NCBI GenBank assembly: GCA_002083405.1
Contig: LVWT01000018.1
Span: forward strand, 1-56,942
DNA from: Nitrospira sp. SG-bin2
Lineage (GTDB): Bacteria; Nitrospirota; Nitrospiria; Nitrospirales; Nitrospiraceae
Length of the DNA: 56,942 bases
Direction: 5' to 3'
Below are positions 16,581 through 25,260 of the stretch, piece after piece. The notes beneath the pieces were generated by a model that saw only the letters and a program-made list of their open reading frames with translations, did no database searches and was not told where the DNA came from. Numbering within the stretch: position 1 is the stretch's first letter; every line of letters begins with the position of its first letter. Position numbers and translations under genes: made by a program.

Positions 16581-18776
16581 ATGGTGACCGACCACGGAAC
16601 GGTGCCTCCTCGACCTGATGCGCCTCCGCAATCCCCGGTTGCCGGAGCCACTGATACAGGCCTGACCTGTCTACTGATTCTGGCCCGGTTTTATGATCTC
16701 CCGGCCGACGGCTTGCAGCTTCGCCACCAGTTTGCGCAGTCCGGCCAGCCTCTTTCCGATAGCGAACTGCTACGCGCCGCGAAACATCTTGGATTGAAAG
16801 CCGGGTTGCTCAAGACCCAGTGGAGCAAACTGCCAGGAACTCCGTTGCCTGCTGTCGCCAAGCGAACGGATGGCCGGTATGTCGTCCTAGCCAAGATCGA
16901 TGGGGACAAAGCGCTGATTCAAGATCCGGCCGAAGCCCGTCCGCTCGTGCTGTCCCGTGAGCAATTCGAATCAGCCTGGGCCGGAGAGCTGTTGCTCTTT
17001 ACAAAACGGGCGAATCTGCGCCTGCAAGACTTAAAGTTCGACTTCACCTGGTTTATTCCTGCGATCGTCAAATACCGGAAGCTGCTGGGCGAAGTGCTGG
17101 TCGCCTCGTTCTTCCTGCAACTTTTCGCGCTGCTGACGCCGCTCTTCACGCAAGTGGTCATCGACAAGGTGCTGGTGCACAAGGGTTTCACCACGCTGCA
17201 TGTGCTGGCGATCGGCATGATCACGCTGGCGGTCTTCGAGGCCATCCTGGGCGGACTGCGCACCTATCTGTTTGCCCACACGACCAACCGGATCGACGTG
17301 GGCCTGGGCGCGCAACTGTTCCGCCATCTTCTGGCCCTGCCGCTGTCGTACTTCGAAGCCCGGCGTGTCGGCGATACGGTGGCCCGGGTGCGGGAGCTGG
17401 AACAGATCCGCCAGTTTCTGACCAGCAATTCCGTGACGGTGGTGCTGGACATGATTTTCACGATCGTCTTCCTGACCGTAATGTGGTTCTACAGTCCGAT
17501 GTTGACGATCGTGGTGATGGCCTCGTTGCCGTTCTATGCGTTGCTGTCGATCGCGATTACGCCGGCAATCCGGGCCCGGCTCCATGAAAAGTTCAATCGC
17601 GGCGCGGACAATCAAGCGTTCTTGGTGGAGACCGTCAGCGGCATGCAGACCGTCAAGGCGATGGCGGTCGAGCCACCGCTGCTCCGCAAGTGGGAAGAGC
17701 AGCTATCCGGCTATGTGCGGGCGAGCTTCCGCGCGACGAGTTTGATCACGGTGGCCGGTCAGGTCGCAACCGGGGTTCAGAAGATTACAACGGTGGCCGT
17801 CCTCTGGGTCGGCGCGTATCATGTGATCGGCGGGGAGTTGAGCATCGGACAGCTGATCGCGTTCAACATGCTGTCGGCTCAAGTGACGGGCCCCATGCTG
17901 CGTTTGGTGAATTTGTGGCAGGAGTTTCAGCAGGTGGGTATCTCGGTTCAACGGTTGGGCGATGTGCTCAATACGCAGCCGGAGCCATCCTATAATCCGA
18001 ATCGGACGACGCTGCCCCATGTCGCAGGACAGGTTGTATTCGATGATGTGACATTCCGTTACCGCCCCGACGGCCCCGAAGTGCTGCGAAAAGTGTCGTT
18101 CTCAGTCGCGCCCGGGCAAGTCATCGGTCTTGTCGGGCGGTCCGGGTCCGGGAAGAGCACGATCGCCAAATTGATTCAGCGGCTCTATGTGCCGGAGCGC
18201 GGGCGCATTCTGGTCGATGGCGTCGATCTGGCGCAGGTCGATCCGGCCTGGCTGCGTCGGCAAGTGGGGGTGGTCTTGCAGGAAAACTTTCTCTTCAATC
18301 GCTCAGTACGGGACAATATCGCGCTGACCGATCCCGGCCTGGCGATGGAACGGGTCATCCAGGCAGCCAAGCAGGCTGGCGCCCATGAGTTCATTCTCGA
18401 ATTGCCGGAAGGCTATGATACGTTGGTCGGCGAGCACGGATGTTCACTTTCGGGCGGACAGCGCCAGCGGATTGCGATCGCACGGGCCTTGGTTGCGGAT
18501 CCGCGTATTCTGATCTTCGACGAGGCGACCAGCTCGCTGGACTACGAATCCGAAGCGGTCATCCAACAGAATATGGCTCAGATTTGCAAAGGGCGCACGG
18601 TCTTCATCGTGGCACACCGGTTGAGTACGGTGCGTCCGGCCCATCGGATCTATGTCGTTGAACGGGGCGAAATCGTGGAGCAAGGTTCGCATGAGGAGCT
18701 GCTCCGCATGAACGGGTTCTACACGAGACTGCACAAGTATCAGGACGGCGGAGCAACCGTGAAACGTGAAGGGTGA
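16581..18776 (+). CDS. Type I secretion ABC exporter, HlyB-like
   Basis: A 731-residue half-transporter in the usual RTX-exporter order. Residues 1-~135 are a C39-peptidase-like domain that has lost its catalytic residues: the nucleophile Cys position is Thr26 (ATDTGLTC) and the His position is Arg99 (DGRYVVL). This is as in HlyB-type exporters that bind but do not cut substrates. Residues ~150-440 form the six-helix membrane domain (ASFFLQLFALLTPLFTQVVID and following). Residues ~480-731 are the ATPase, with Walker A GRSGSGKST, signature LSGGQRQRIAIA, Walker B ILIFDEATSSLD and H-loop VAHRLST. A GG leader would not be cleaved, which fits substrates with C-terminal signals. The genes for adaptor and channel follow on the same strand. 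Confidence 0.94.
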   Translation: MVTDHGTVPPRPDAPPQSPVAGATDTGLTCLLILARFYDLPADGLQLRHQFAQSGQPLSDSELLRAAKHLGLKAGLLKTQWSKLPGTPLPAVAKRTDGRYVVLAKIDGDKALIQDPAEARPLVLSREQFESAWAGELLLFTKRANLRLQDLKFDFTWFIPAIVKYRKLLGEVLVASFFLQLFALLTPLFTQVVIDKVLVHKGFTTLHVLAIGMITLAVFEAILGGLRTYLFAHTTNRIDVGLGAQLFRHLLALPLSYFEARRVGDTVARVRELEQIRQFLTSNSVTVVLDMIFTIVFLTVMWFYSPMLTIVVMASLPFYALLSIAITPAIRARLHEKFNRGADNQAFLVETVSGMQTVKAMAVEPPLLRKWEEQLSGYVRASFRATSLITVAGQVATGVQKITTVAVLWVGAYHVIGGELSIGQLIAFNMLSAQVTGPMLRLVNLWQEFQQVGISVQRLGDVLNTQPEPSYNPNRTTLPHVAGQVVFDDVTFRYRPDGPEVLRKVSFSVAPGQVIGLVGRSGSGKSTIAKLIQRLYVPERGRILVDGVDLAQVDPAWLRRQVGVVLQENFLFNRSVRDNIALTDPGLAMERVIQAAKQAGAHEFILELPEGYDTLVGEHGCSLSGGQRQRIAIARALVADPRILIFDEATSSLDYESEAVIQQNMAQICKGRTVFIVAHRLSTVRPAHRIYVVERGEIVEQGSHEELLRMNGFYTRLHKYQDGGATVKREG

Positions 18777-18800
18777 AGGGTGAAGAGGAAGTGGCGAATA

Positions 18801-18913
18801 GCGAGTGGCAAGTAGCAAGTGGTTCGGAGCGAATGACGAGGCGTGAGCGTTGAGGTATTCGGACCAACTGGTTGAGGACTACGGAGTCCGTACTCAGGCC
18901 ACTTACCACTCGC
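18801..18913. repeat. Imperfect inverted repeat in the hlyB-hlyD spacer
   Basis: GCGAGTGGCAAGT (18801-18813) and ACTTACCACTCGC (18901-18913) are inverted copies with one mismatch. They sit in low-complexity spacer DNA made of GTGGCAAGT/GAAGGGTGAAG words. No gene is seen between 18777 and 18947. The spacer might reduce or separate expression of the downstream adaptor. Confidence 0.5.
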
Positions 18914-18947
18914 CACTTGCTTGTGATGCATGAGGAACTGAGGTCGC

Positions 18948-20396
18948 ATGGCATTTGGAATGATTGCACGGCATTGGACGGTGTGGAAGGCGGCGTGGCA
19001 GGCTGAAAAGGGGTCACAGGCTGAAAAGGGGTCAGGAACCATTTGCGCCGAGCGCCCTGCGGGTCGTTCCGACAAATGGTTCCTGACCCCCTCTCCGTCA
19101 ACGACGGAGTTTCTGCCGGCGGTGCTGGAAATTCAACAGGCGCCTCCTTCCCCTATCGGCCGCGCGATTCTCTGGACCATTCTGGCGGTCTTCACGGCCG
19201 GCGCGTTGTGGGCCACGTTTGGCTGGATCGATATCGTCGCCACGGCGCAGGGCAAAATCATTCCCAGCGGCTATTCGAAAACGATTCAACCGTATGAAAC
19301 CGGTGTGATCGCCTCGATCCATGTGCAGGACGGGCAGACCGTGAAAAAAGGCGATGTGCTGATCGAACTCGATCCGACGCTCAATCGCGCGGATCGCGAT
19401 CGGGCGGTCAATGAATATCGAGCCGCCAAAGTGGAGGCGGCGCGGTTGCGGGCGTTGATCGCAGGCCTGCGCACGTTCGAGGCGCCGGGCGATTCGGACC
19501 CAGCCTACGTCGTGTTGCAGCAGCAGTTGTTGCGCGATCAGCTGGCTGAGTACCAGGCTAAGGTGGCGGCGGCGCAGCACCTGGCCGATCAACGCAAGGC
19601 TGCGCTCGATCAAACCCGGGAGAATATCCTCCGTTTGGAAACCACGGTGCCCATGGAGGCGGAACGCGCGGCGGCTTACAAACGCCTGCTCGAACATGAG
19701 GCCGTGACGAAGATGGATTTCCTGCAGGCCGAGGGACAGCGGATCGACAAGACGCAGGAACTGGCCGGGCAGAAGAAGCGGCTGCAACAAGACATGGCGG
19801 CGCTTGCGGAGGCCGACAAGCACTATCGGGCCATGATCTCGGAATTCCAGCAATCCAAGCAGGCGGAGTTGTCCATCCTTGAAACCAAAGCTGCCTCGCT
19901 CACACAGGACGTGACCAAAGCGGGCCAAAAGGCCGACCTGCAGCGGCTGACGACGCCGATCGACGGTGTGGTGCAACAGCTGGCTGTGCATACGGTCGGC
20001 GGTGTGGTGACACCGGCCCAACCGCTGCTCATCGTCGTGCCGCAGGAGCATCCGGTCGAGGTGGAAGCCCAGGTCGAAAACAAAGATATCGGGTTTGTAA
20101 GCGAGGGGCAGCCGGTTGAAATCAAGGTCGAAGCCTTTCCGTTCACCCTGTATGGAACCATTCCAGGCCGGGTCTTGACGGTTTCCGGCGACGCGGCGCC
20201 TATCGAAAAAGTGGGCTTAGTGTATCCCACCAGGGTCAGCCTGGATCGGGGGACGATTCAGGTCGAGGGGAAGCAGGTCCATCTTACGTCCGGCATGGCG
20301 GTCACGGTGGAGATCAAGACCGGCCAGCGCCGCGTGATCGAATATCTCTTGAGCCCGCTGCTCAAATCCATTCAAGAAAGTCTCAGGGAACGGTGA
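18948..20396 (+). CDS. Type I secretion membrane-fusion protein, HlyD-like, with a REP-like element in its N terminus
   Basis: A 482-residue periplasmic adaptor linking the ABC exporter to the TolC channel. A single membrane helix (AILWTILAVFTAGALWATFGW) is followed by the biotinyl-lipoyl half motif GKIIPSGYSKTIQPYETGVI. Next come a long alpha-hairpin (~residues 145-330) and a C-terminal beta-barrel with VNEDxDIGFV-like and TRVSLD segments. SD-like GAGG precedes the ATG. Oddity: codons ~18-48 hold a perfect 18-bp tandem duplication (18999-19034) running into a palindromic REP-like element (19028-19090). This extends the cytoplasmic N terminus between WQAEK and EFLPAVLEI without breaking the frame. 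The stop is 4 bases before the next gene. Confidence 0.93.
   Translation: MAFGMIARHWTVWKAAWQAEKGSQAEKGSGTICAERPAGRSDKWFLTPSPSTTEFLPAVLEIQQAPPSPIGRAILWTILAVFTAGALWATFGWIDIVATAQGKIIPSGYSKTIQPYETGVIASIHVQDGQTVKKGDVLIELDPTLNRADRDRAVNEYRAAKVEAARLRALIAGLRTFEAPGDSDPAYVVLQQQLLRDQLAEYQAKVAAAQHLADQRKAALDQTRENILRLETTVPMEAERAAAYKRLLEHEAVTKMDFLQAEGQRIDKTQELAGQKKRLQQDMAALAEADKHYRAMISEFQQSKQAELSILETKAASLTQDVTKAGQKADLQRLTTPIDGVVQQLAVHTVGGVVTPAQPLLIVVPQEHPVEVEAQVENKDIGFVSEGQPVEIKVEAFPFTLYGTIPGRVLTVSGDAAPIEKVGLVYPTRVSLDRGTIQVEGKQVHLTSGMAVTVEIKTGQRRVIEYLLSPLLKSIQESLRER
18999..19034 (+). repeat. Perfect 18-bp tandem duplication inside hlyD
   Basis: CAGGCTGAAAAGGGGTCA occurs at 18999-19016 and again at 19017-19034 with no spacer. 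It adds exactly six codons (AEKGSQ-type). The second copy overlaps the left arm of the REP-like palindrome. Confidence 0.9.
19028..19090. repeat. REP-like palindrome embedded in the hlyD-like coding region
   Basis: Perfect 18-bp arms: GGGGTCAGGAACCATTTG (19028-19045) and CAAATGGTTCCTGACCCC (19073-19090), with a 27-base GC-rich loop. The arms carry the same core as the ends of the RAYT unit at 1378-2114. It is translated as part of the adaptor N terminus. Confidence 0.88.
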
Positions 20397-20400
20397 CAAG

Positions 20401-21753
20401 ATGGTGAATCTGTCCGTTTCTTTTGTCCGCTGCGTGTTGCTCGCCGGGACGATTCTATTCGTCCAGGGACAGGCTGGCCCTGCAGTTGGCGAGGAGGCTG
20501 TTCTGGCCGAACCGCTGCCTGCCCCGGCACTCCATCTAACTCTGAAGGGCACGCTGGCCGCGGCGGCGGATAACAACCCTGATGTGCTTCTCTACAAGGA
20601 ACGGATTCAGGAGGCCCAAGGACAGGTACGGACGCAATTGGGAGCCATGTTGCCCAATGTGTCCGCCAATGTGCGCCAGACCAGGCAGACGCAGTTTCGG
20701 GGAACGTTCGGACTCGATCCGGTCCGGTCCGACCCCTTCAGTATCTTCGATACGCGCATCAGTGCGACTCAGAATCTGTTGAGCGCCAGCCTGATCCAGC
20801 GTTGGCGGGCTTCCCGTGAGGCTCTGCATGCCACCGAGTTCGAAGCGGATGCGAGGACGTTTGACACGATGGCCAGTGCGGCGTTGCTCTACATGGAAGG
20901 GTTGAAGGCCATGGCGATGGCCAAGATGCATGAGGCGAATGAATCGATCATGAGCGAGTTACTGGGGATCGTGAGACAACGGCAGCGCGGCGGGGTGGCC
21001 ACCGGACTGGATATTGCGCGGCTCGAAGCGCAATTGGCTGCGGAACGGCAGCGGGGATCCTCGGTGCGATACGATCTCGAACATGCGAAACTCAGTCTGA
21101 TCAACCTGTTGGCGTTGCCCCATGAGAGCAGGTTGGTACTGGCAGACGAATGGTCCACGGACGTGCAGGACATCCCTTCGCCGCAGCATGCCGTGGAGGA
21201 CGCGTTGGCGCGTCGTCCGGAAGTTCAGGCGCAGTTTACCCGTGTTAAAGCGTCGGAACTGACCTACTCCTCGATCACCGGAGAACGGCTGCCATCGCTG
21301 ATGGCTCAAGGGGACTATGGCCTGATCGGCAACCGGTGGAACAATACCCTCGATACCTATCAAATGGCGTTGAGCCTGCAAATTCCTATTTTTGACGGGG
21401 GCCAGCGGGAGGGCCGCATCGCAGAAGCGCAGAGCCGGTTACGACAGGAAGTGTTCAGGATGAGGTCGGTCGTGAATCAGGTCAAGATGGAAGTCCACGA
21501 TGCGCTGGCCTCATTGGCGGCGGCGAAAGAGCAGGTCGGGATCGCGCAGACCGGCCTGAAGATGGCGACGAAAGAACTGGAGTTGGCCCGCGAGCGCTAT
21601 GCCGTGATTACGACCGCCAGCCATTTTGAATTGACCAATGGTCTCTCGGCGGTGGCCCGCGCCAGAGAAAATCTGGTGACGGCTCTCTTTCAGCTCAATG
21701 CCGCCCGGGTCAATATTGCCCGCTCCACCGGCAACCTGAATGGGTTGAACTAG
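20401..21753 (+). CDS. TolC-family outer-membrane channel of the type I secretion system
   Basis: A 450-residue outer-membrane efflux protein. A signal peptide (VRCVLLAGTILFVQGQAGPAVGE) leads into two repeated outer-membrane-efflux halves rich in long amphipathic helices. Typical landmarks are NNPDVLLYKERIQEAQGQV, GAMLPNVSANV, SATQNLLSAS, a RPEVQAQFTRVKASEL segment and SLQIPIFDGGQREGRI in the second half. Length matches the family (420-480). It begins 4 bases after the adaptor stop, so translation is coupled. It completes the exporter (ABC, adaptor, channel) for which the two RTX proteins are the obvious substrates. Confidence 0.94.
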   Translation: MVNLSVSFVRCVLLAGTILFVQGQAGPAVGEEAVLAEPLPAPALHLTLKGTLAAAADNNPDVLLYKERIQEAQGQVRTQLGAMLPNVSANVRQTRQTQFRGTFGLDPVRSDPFSIFDTRISATQNLLSASLIQRWRASREALHATEFEADARTFDTMASAALLYMEGLKAMAMAKMHEANESIMSELLGIVRQRQRGGVATGLDIARLEAQLAAERQRGSSVRYDLEHAKLSLINLLALPHESRLVLADEWSTDVQDIPSPQHAVEDALARRPEVQAQFTRVKASELTYSSITGERLPSLMAQGDYGLIGNRWNNTLDTYQMALSLQIPIFDGGQREGRIAEAQSRLRQEVFRMRSVVNQVKMEVHDALASLAAAKEQVGIAQTGLKMATKELELARERYAVITTASHFELTNGLSAVARARENLVTALFQLNAARVNIARSTGNLNGLN

Positions 21754-21802
21754 ACCGTACATCCCTTGACTTGATCCGGCGCTTCACTCACACTGCCCCC
21801 GC

Positions 21803-24052
21803 ATGTACGACCAGCCTGAATCCGAACTCCTTCGTCTATTGGCGGAGCGGGCGGGGATTGCCGCCGATTACTACGACATTGCAGGAATACACCATGTGAC
21901 GACGGATGAGACCCGCCGCGCGATTCTCGCCGCGATGGGCTTTCGTTCGTTGCATCGGACCGGGCTTGCGGAGGCCCTGACAGCCTGGGACCATCGCCCT
22001 TGGGTGCGGGGCTGTGATCCGGTTCGCATTCTGCGGCTGGGGGAAGCGCCCGGCTTCTGGTCGTTGTGCGTGCCTTGCGAGAGCGCAGATGATGCGGTCG
22101 TGCGCGTACATTGGTTTTTGTGTGCAGAGAACGGTGAGCGCTGTCATGAACGGGAGGAAGGGCCAGGGCTGACAAGTGCCGAGACACGCAGCATTGACGG
22201 GCGGCGCTATATTCGGCTGACGTTCGGGCTGCCGCCGGATCTGCCGCTCGGCTATTACGAGGCGCAGGTACACGCGCAGGGCGGTAGCGCGGACGTCCAT
22301 GTGAGATTCCGGCTGATCGTGGCTCCCGACCGTTGCTATGTTCCGGAGAGCTTTCAGCAGGGCGGCCGTCTCTGGGGTGTGGCGCTGCAGCTCTATTCCT
22401 TGCGCAGTGAACGTAATTGGGGGGTCGGAGACTTTCACGATCTTGCCAATGTCGTTGAGTGGGCCGGCAAGGGGCTGGGCGCGGCTATGATCGGTCTCAA
22501 CCCGCTGCATGCGTTGAAGAATTCAACACCCTATCACATTAGCCCCTATTCCCCGAGCAGCCGACTGTTTCTTAATGACCTGTACATCGATGTCGAGGGT
22601 GTTTCTGAATGCCGCACGGCGCCTGAAGTGCGGGAGCGGCTGACCGATCCCTTGTTCCGCGCGCGGATCGAGGCCGCCCGGCAAAGCGACTTGGTTGATT
22701 ACGATAGCGTGGCGTCGGCCAAACGCGAAATTCTGAATCTGTGTTATCAGGCCTTCCTCCGGGACAACTTTGAAGGGACAGAGCCGGTATTGAAGCCGCA
22801 CACGGATCGAGGCTGGGGTTTCCATCGGTACGTGCTGGAAGAAGGAGAACCGCTGATCCGCTACGCTCTGTTTCAAGCGCTGGAAGAGGAGAGACGAGCG
22901 GATTCCGTCTCCGCGATGTGGACGGATTGGCCGGAAGGATACCGCATACCGACCTCCGATGCGGTGCGGGAGTTTGAGCGCCGGGAGATGCATCGGGTAC
23001 GGTTCTTTCTGTATATCCAGTGGCTCGCGGCCGAGCAGTTGGGTGCGCTGATGAAGAAGACGGCCGAGGGCGGTATGCCGATTGGGCTCTATCACGATCT
23101 TGCGTTAGGCAGCGATCGACATGGCGCCGACGGCTGGCGTTTTCAAGACGTGTTGGCGCTGGGCGCCGATTGCGGCGCGCCGCCCGATGCGTTTGCTCCG
23201 GAGGGACAGAACTGGGGATTTTCACCGGCCGATCCTCTTCGTCTTCGGGAGAGCGGCTACCAGTATGTGATCGAGTTGTTTCGTAATAATCTGCGTTACG
23301 GCGGCGCGATCAGGCTTGATCACGTGATGGCGCTGTTCCGGCTGTTTTGGATTCCGCGCGGTGCACCCGCGTCTCAGGGGACTTACGTGCACTATCCTGC
23401 CGAAGATCTGCTTGCGATCCTTGCGCTGGAGAGTGCGCGGGCACGCACGTTGGTGATCGGAGAAGACCTGGGCACAGTTCCGGACTGGGTTCGTGACAGG
23501 CTTCGGGGCGCAGGCGTTCTCTCCTATCGGGTATTCTATTTTGAGCGAACCGAGACTGGAGCCTGGAAGCCGCCGGGCATGTACCCTGGCCAATCTCTTG
23601 CCGTCGTGACAACCCATGATCTTCCTACGTTAAGCGGGTATTGGGAGGGAGCCGACATTGAGACTCGCAATGAGCTGGGTCTTATCGGGTCTGAACAAGC
23701 CAGAGTTGGGATGTTGGCGGAACGACAGGCAGACAAGGCCAGAATCCTCTCGGCATTACGATCCGAGGGGCTGTTGCCGCCCGGTGTCTCCGACGATCCA
23801 GGCCTGACTCCGGTCATGACCTGGCAGCTGGCCGATGCGATTCATCAGTATCTGGCGCACACGCCTGCCTGGATGGTCCTGGCGAATATTGAGGATGTGA
23901 TCGGTCTGCGCGCGCAAACGAATGTGCCGGGAACGGTCGATCAACACCCGAATTGGCGGCGGAAATTGAATGTGACGATCGAGGACCTGGCGCAGGATAT
24001 CCGATTCGCGCAGCTTGCGGCACAGTTGCGCCCGGCACGGCCTCTTGGGTAA
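21803..24052 (+). CDS. malQ: 4-alpha-glucanotransferase (amylomaltase)
   Basis: A 749-residue GH77 enzyme that transfers alpha-1,4-glucan segments in glycogen and maltodextrin metabolism. An N-terminal extension (~residues 1-180, long-type MalQ) precedes the barrel, which starts around WGVALQLYSLRSERNWGVGDFHDL. Catalytic landmarks: nucleophile Asp in IRLDHVMALFR, acid/base Glu in VIGEDLGTVP and the third carboxylate in VTTHDLPTLSGYW. The C-terminal NVPGTVDQHPNWRRKL motif is diagnostic. It starts 49 bases after the channel gene. A functional link to secretion is not evident; it begins a separate metabolic/regulatory segment. Confidence 0.95.
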   Translation: MYDQPESELLRLLAERAGIAADYYDIAGIHHVTTDETRRAILAAMGFRSLHRTGLAEALTAWDHRPWVRGCDPVRILRLGEAPGFWSLCVPCESADDAVVRVHWFLCAENGERCHEREEGPGLTSAETRSIDGRRYIRLTFGLPPDLPLGYYEAQVHAQGGSADVHVRFRLIVAPDRCYVPESFQQGGRLWGVALQLYSLRSERNWGVGDFHDLANVVEWAGKGLGAAMIGLNPLHALKNSTPYHISPYSPSSRLFLNDLYIDVEGVSECRTAPEVRERLTDPLFRARIEAARQSDLVDYDSVASAKREILNLCYQAFLRDNFEGTEPVLKPHTDRGWGFHRYVLEEGEPLIRYALFQALEEERRADSVSAMWTDWPEGYRIPTSDAVREFERREMHRVRFFLYIQWLAAEQLGALMKKTAEGGMPIGLYHDLALGSDRHGADGWRFQDVLALGADCGAPPDAFAPEGQNWGFSPADPLRLRESGYQYVIELFRNNLRYGGAIRLDHVMALFRLFWIPRGAPASQGTYVHYPAEDLLAILALESARARTLVIGEDLGTVPDWVRDRLRGAGVLSYRVFYFERTETGAWKPPGMYPGQSLAVVTTHDLPTLSGYWEGADIETRNELGLIGSEQARVGMLAERQADKARILSALRSEGLLPPGVSDDPGLTPVMTWQLADAIHQYLAHTPAWMVLANIEDVIGLRAQTNVPGTVDQHPNWRRKLNVTIEDLAQDIRFAQLAAQLRPARPLG

Positions 24053-24100
24053 GGACATGCCGCACACAGCCTTGGATTCAGGCAGAACCAACGACCGACT

Positions 24101-25252
24101 ATGATGCACCGTAACCATCTCATCCTGAGCATTGCGGCCGCCTGTTTTCTTGTCATCTTTGTCATTGAAGAGTTTGCCCCGGCCAACGTCGTCGGCGCAT
24201 ACGGGTACGTGCTGCCGATCTTGCTGGTCGCGATTCTGCGTAACCGGACCTTGATGCTGGTGACCGTGCTGGCTTGTGTCGCTGCGACCTATTCAGGTCT
24301 GTTGCAGCCGACCAAGCCTGGGCGATTTCAGGCGGCAGTCATCAATCGGAGCGTCGTGGCCGGGGTGTTGTTGCTGGTGGCGTATCTCGGCATGAGTTGG
24401 GAGGAACGCAAAGCCCGTGAGGCGGAGGCTCGGGCGGCGCTGGCGCAAGAGACGGAAAATCTTCTGAAAGCCAATGCGCAGTTAGTCGAGGCAAAGGATC
24501 GGCTCAACCGGTCTGAGCGGCTGGCCGCGGTAGGTCAATTGGTGGCCTCGGTCGCGCATGAGGTGGGGACGCCATTGCATTCGATTGCCTGGCATGTGCA
24601 AGCGCTGGCGGAGGAGCCGGCATTGACGCCTGATATGAGGAAGCGGGTGACCGTCATTGATGAGCAGCTGACGCGAGTGGTGCGCATTATTCAGGACTTG
24701 CTGTCCTCTACTCGACCTCGCCAGCCTCAACCGAAGTGGTTGCCGGTGGCGCAGGTGATCAATCCTGTGGCTGTGCTCATGGAGCCGGCCTTCCATGCGA
24801 AAGAAATCGCATTGACGGTGGTGATTCCTGAGCACCTTCCGCTCGCGTGGGCCGATGCGGAGAAAATGCATCAAGTGCTGGTCAATCTTTTAGCCAATGC
24901 CTTAGCTGCCACCCCACCTCATGGCACCGTGACTGTTTCAGTGGAAAGCCGCCCGGTTTCGCCGGATGAACTTGAGCGAGGCCGCCGTGTGGCCGAGGCG
25001 ATGTCGCCGCTGGTCCTCGTAATTGCCGTGCAAGATACGGGAAGCGGGATGCCGGAAGCCGACGCACAGAAAGCCTTCGAGCCGTTTTTTACCACGAAGG
25101 CGGTTGGCAAGGGGACCGGCTTAGGGTTATTCTTGAGCCGCGAAACGGTTGTGGCCCATGGGGGCGAGCTTTCAATCGAGAGTAAGGTGGGGCATGGTAC
25201 CACAGTGACAATGACCTTGCCTGGATTACAAACTGAGCCGGCGGTGACATGA
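24101..25252 (+). CDS. Membrane-bound sensor histidine kinase
   Basis: A 383-residue kinase. Three or four N-terminal membrane helices (LILSIAAACFLVIFVI, VLPILLVAILRNRTLMLVTVLACVAA, VVAGVLLLVAYLGMSW) have almost no periplasmic domain, so it probably senses within the membrane or cytoplasm. A short coiled-coil linker follows. The HisKA H-box is SVAHEVGTPLHS with phosphoacceptor His153. The ATPase shows the N-box VLVNLLANALAATP, G1 VQDTGSGMP, F-box FEPFFTTK and G2 GKGTGLGLFLS. Its TGA overlaps the ATG of the following regulator frame, so the two form one two-component pair of the NtrB/NtrC or ZraS/ZraR type. The signal is unknown. Confidence 0.93.
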   Translation: MMHRNHLILSIAAACFLVIFVIEEFAPANVVGAYGYVLPILLVAILRNRTLMLVTVLACVAATYSGLLQPTKPGRFQAAVINRSVVAGVLLLVAYLGMSWEERKAREAEARAALAQETENLLKANAQLVEAKDRLNRSERLAAVGQLVASVAHEVGTPLHSIAWHVQALAEEPALTPDMRKRVTVIDEQLTRVVRIIQDLLSSTRPRQPQPKWLPVAQVINPVAVLMEPAFHAKEIALTVVIPEHLPLAWADAEKMHQVLVNLLANALAATPPHGTVTVSVESRPVSPDELERGRRVAEAMSPLVLVIAVQDTGSGMPEADAQKAFEPFFTTKAVGKGTGLGLFLSRETVVAHGGELSIESKVGHGTTVTMTLPGLQTEPAVT

Positions 25253-25260
25253 GGGGATCG

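Noticed and set aside
18604..19101. 165-codon - strand frame reading through the REP-like palindrome
   Set aside because: Overlaps two real + strand genes and the low-complexity spacer; the palindrome is open in both directions by chance.
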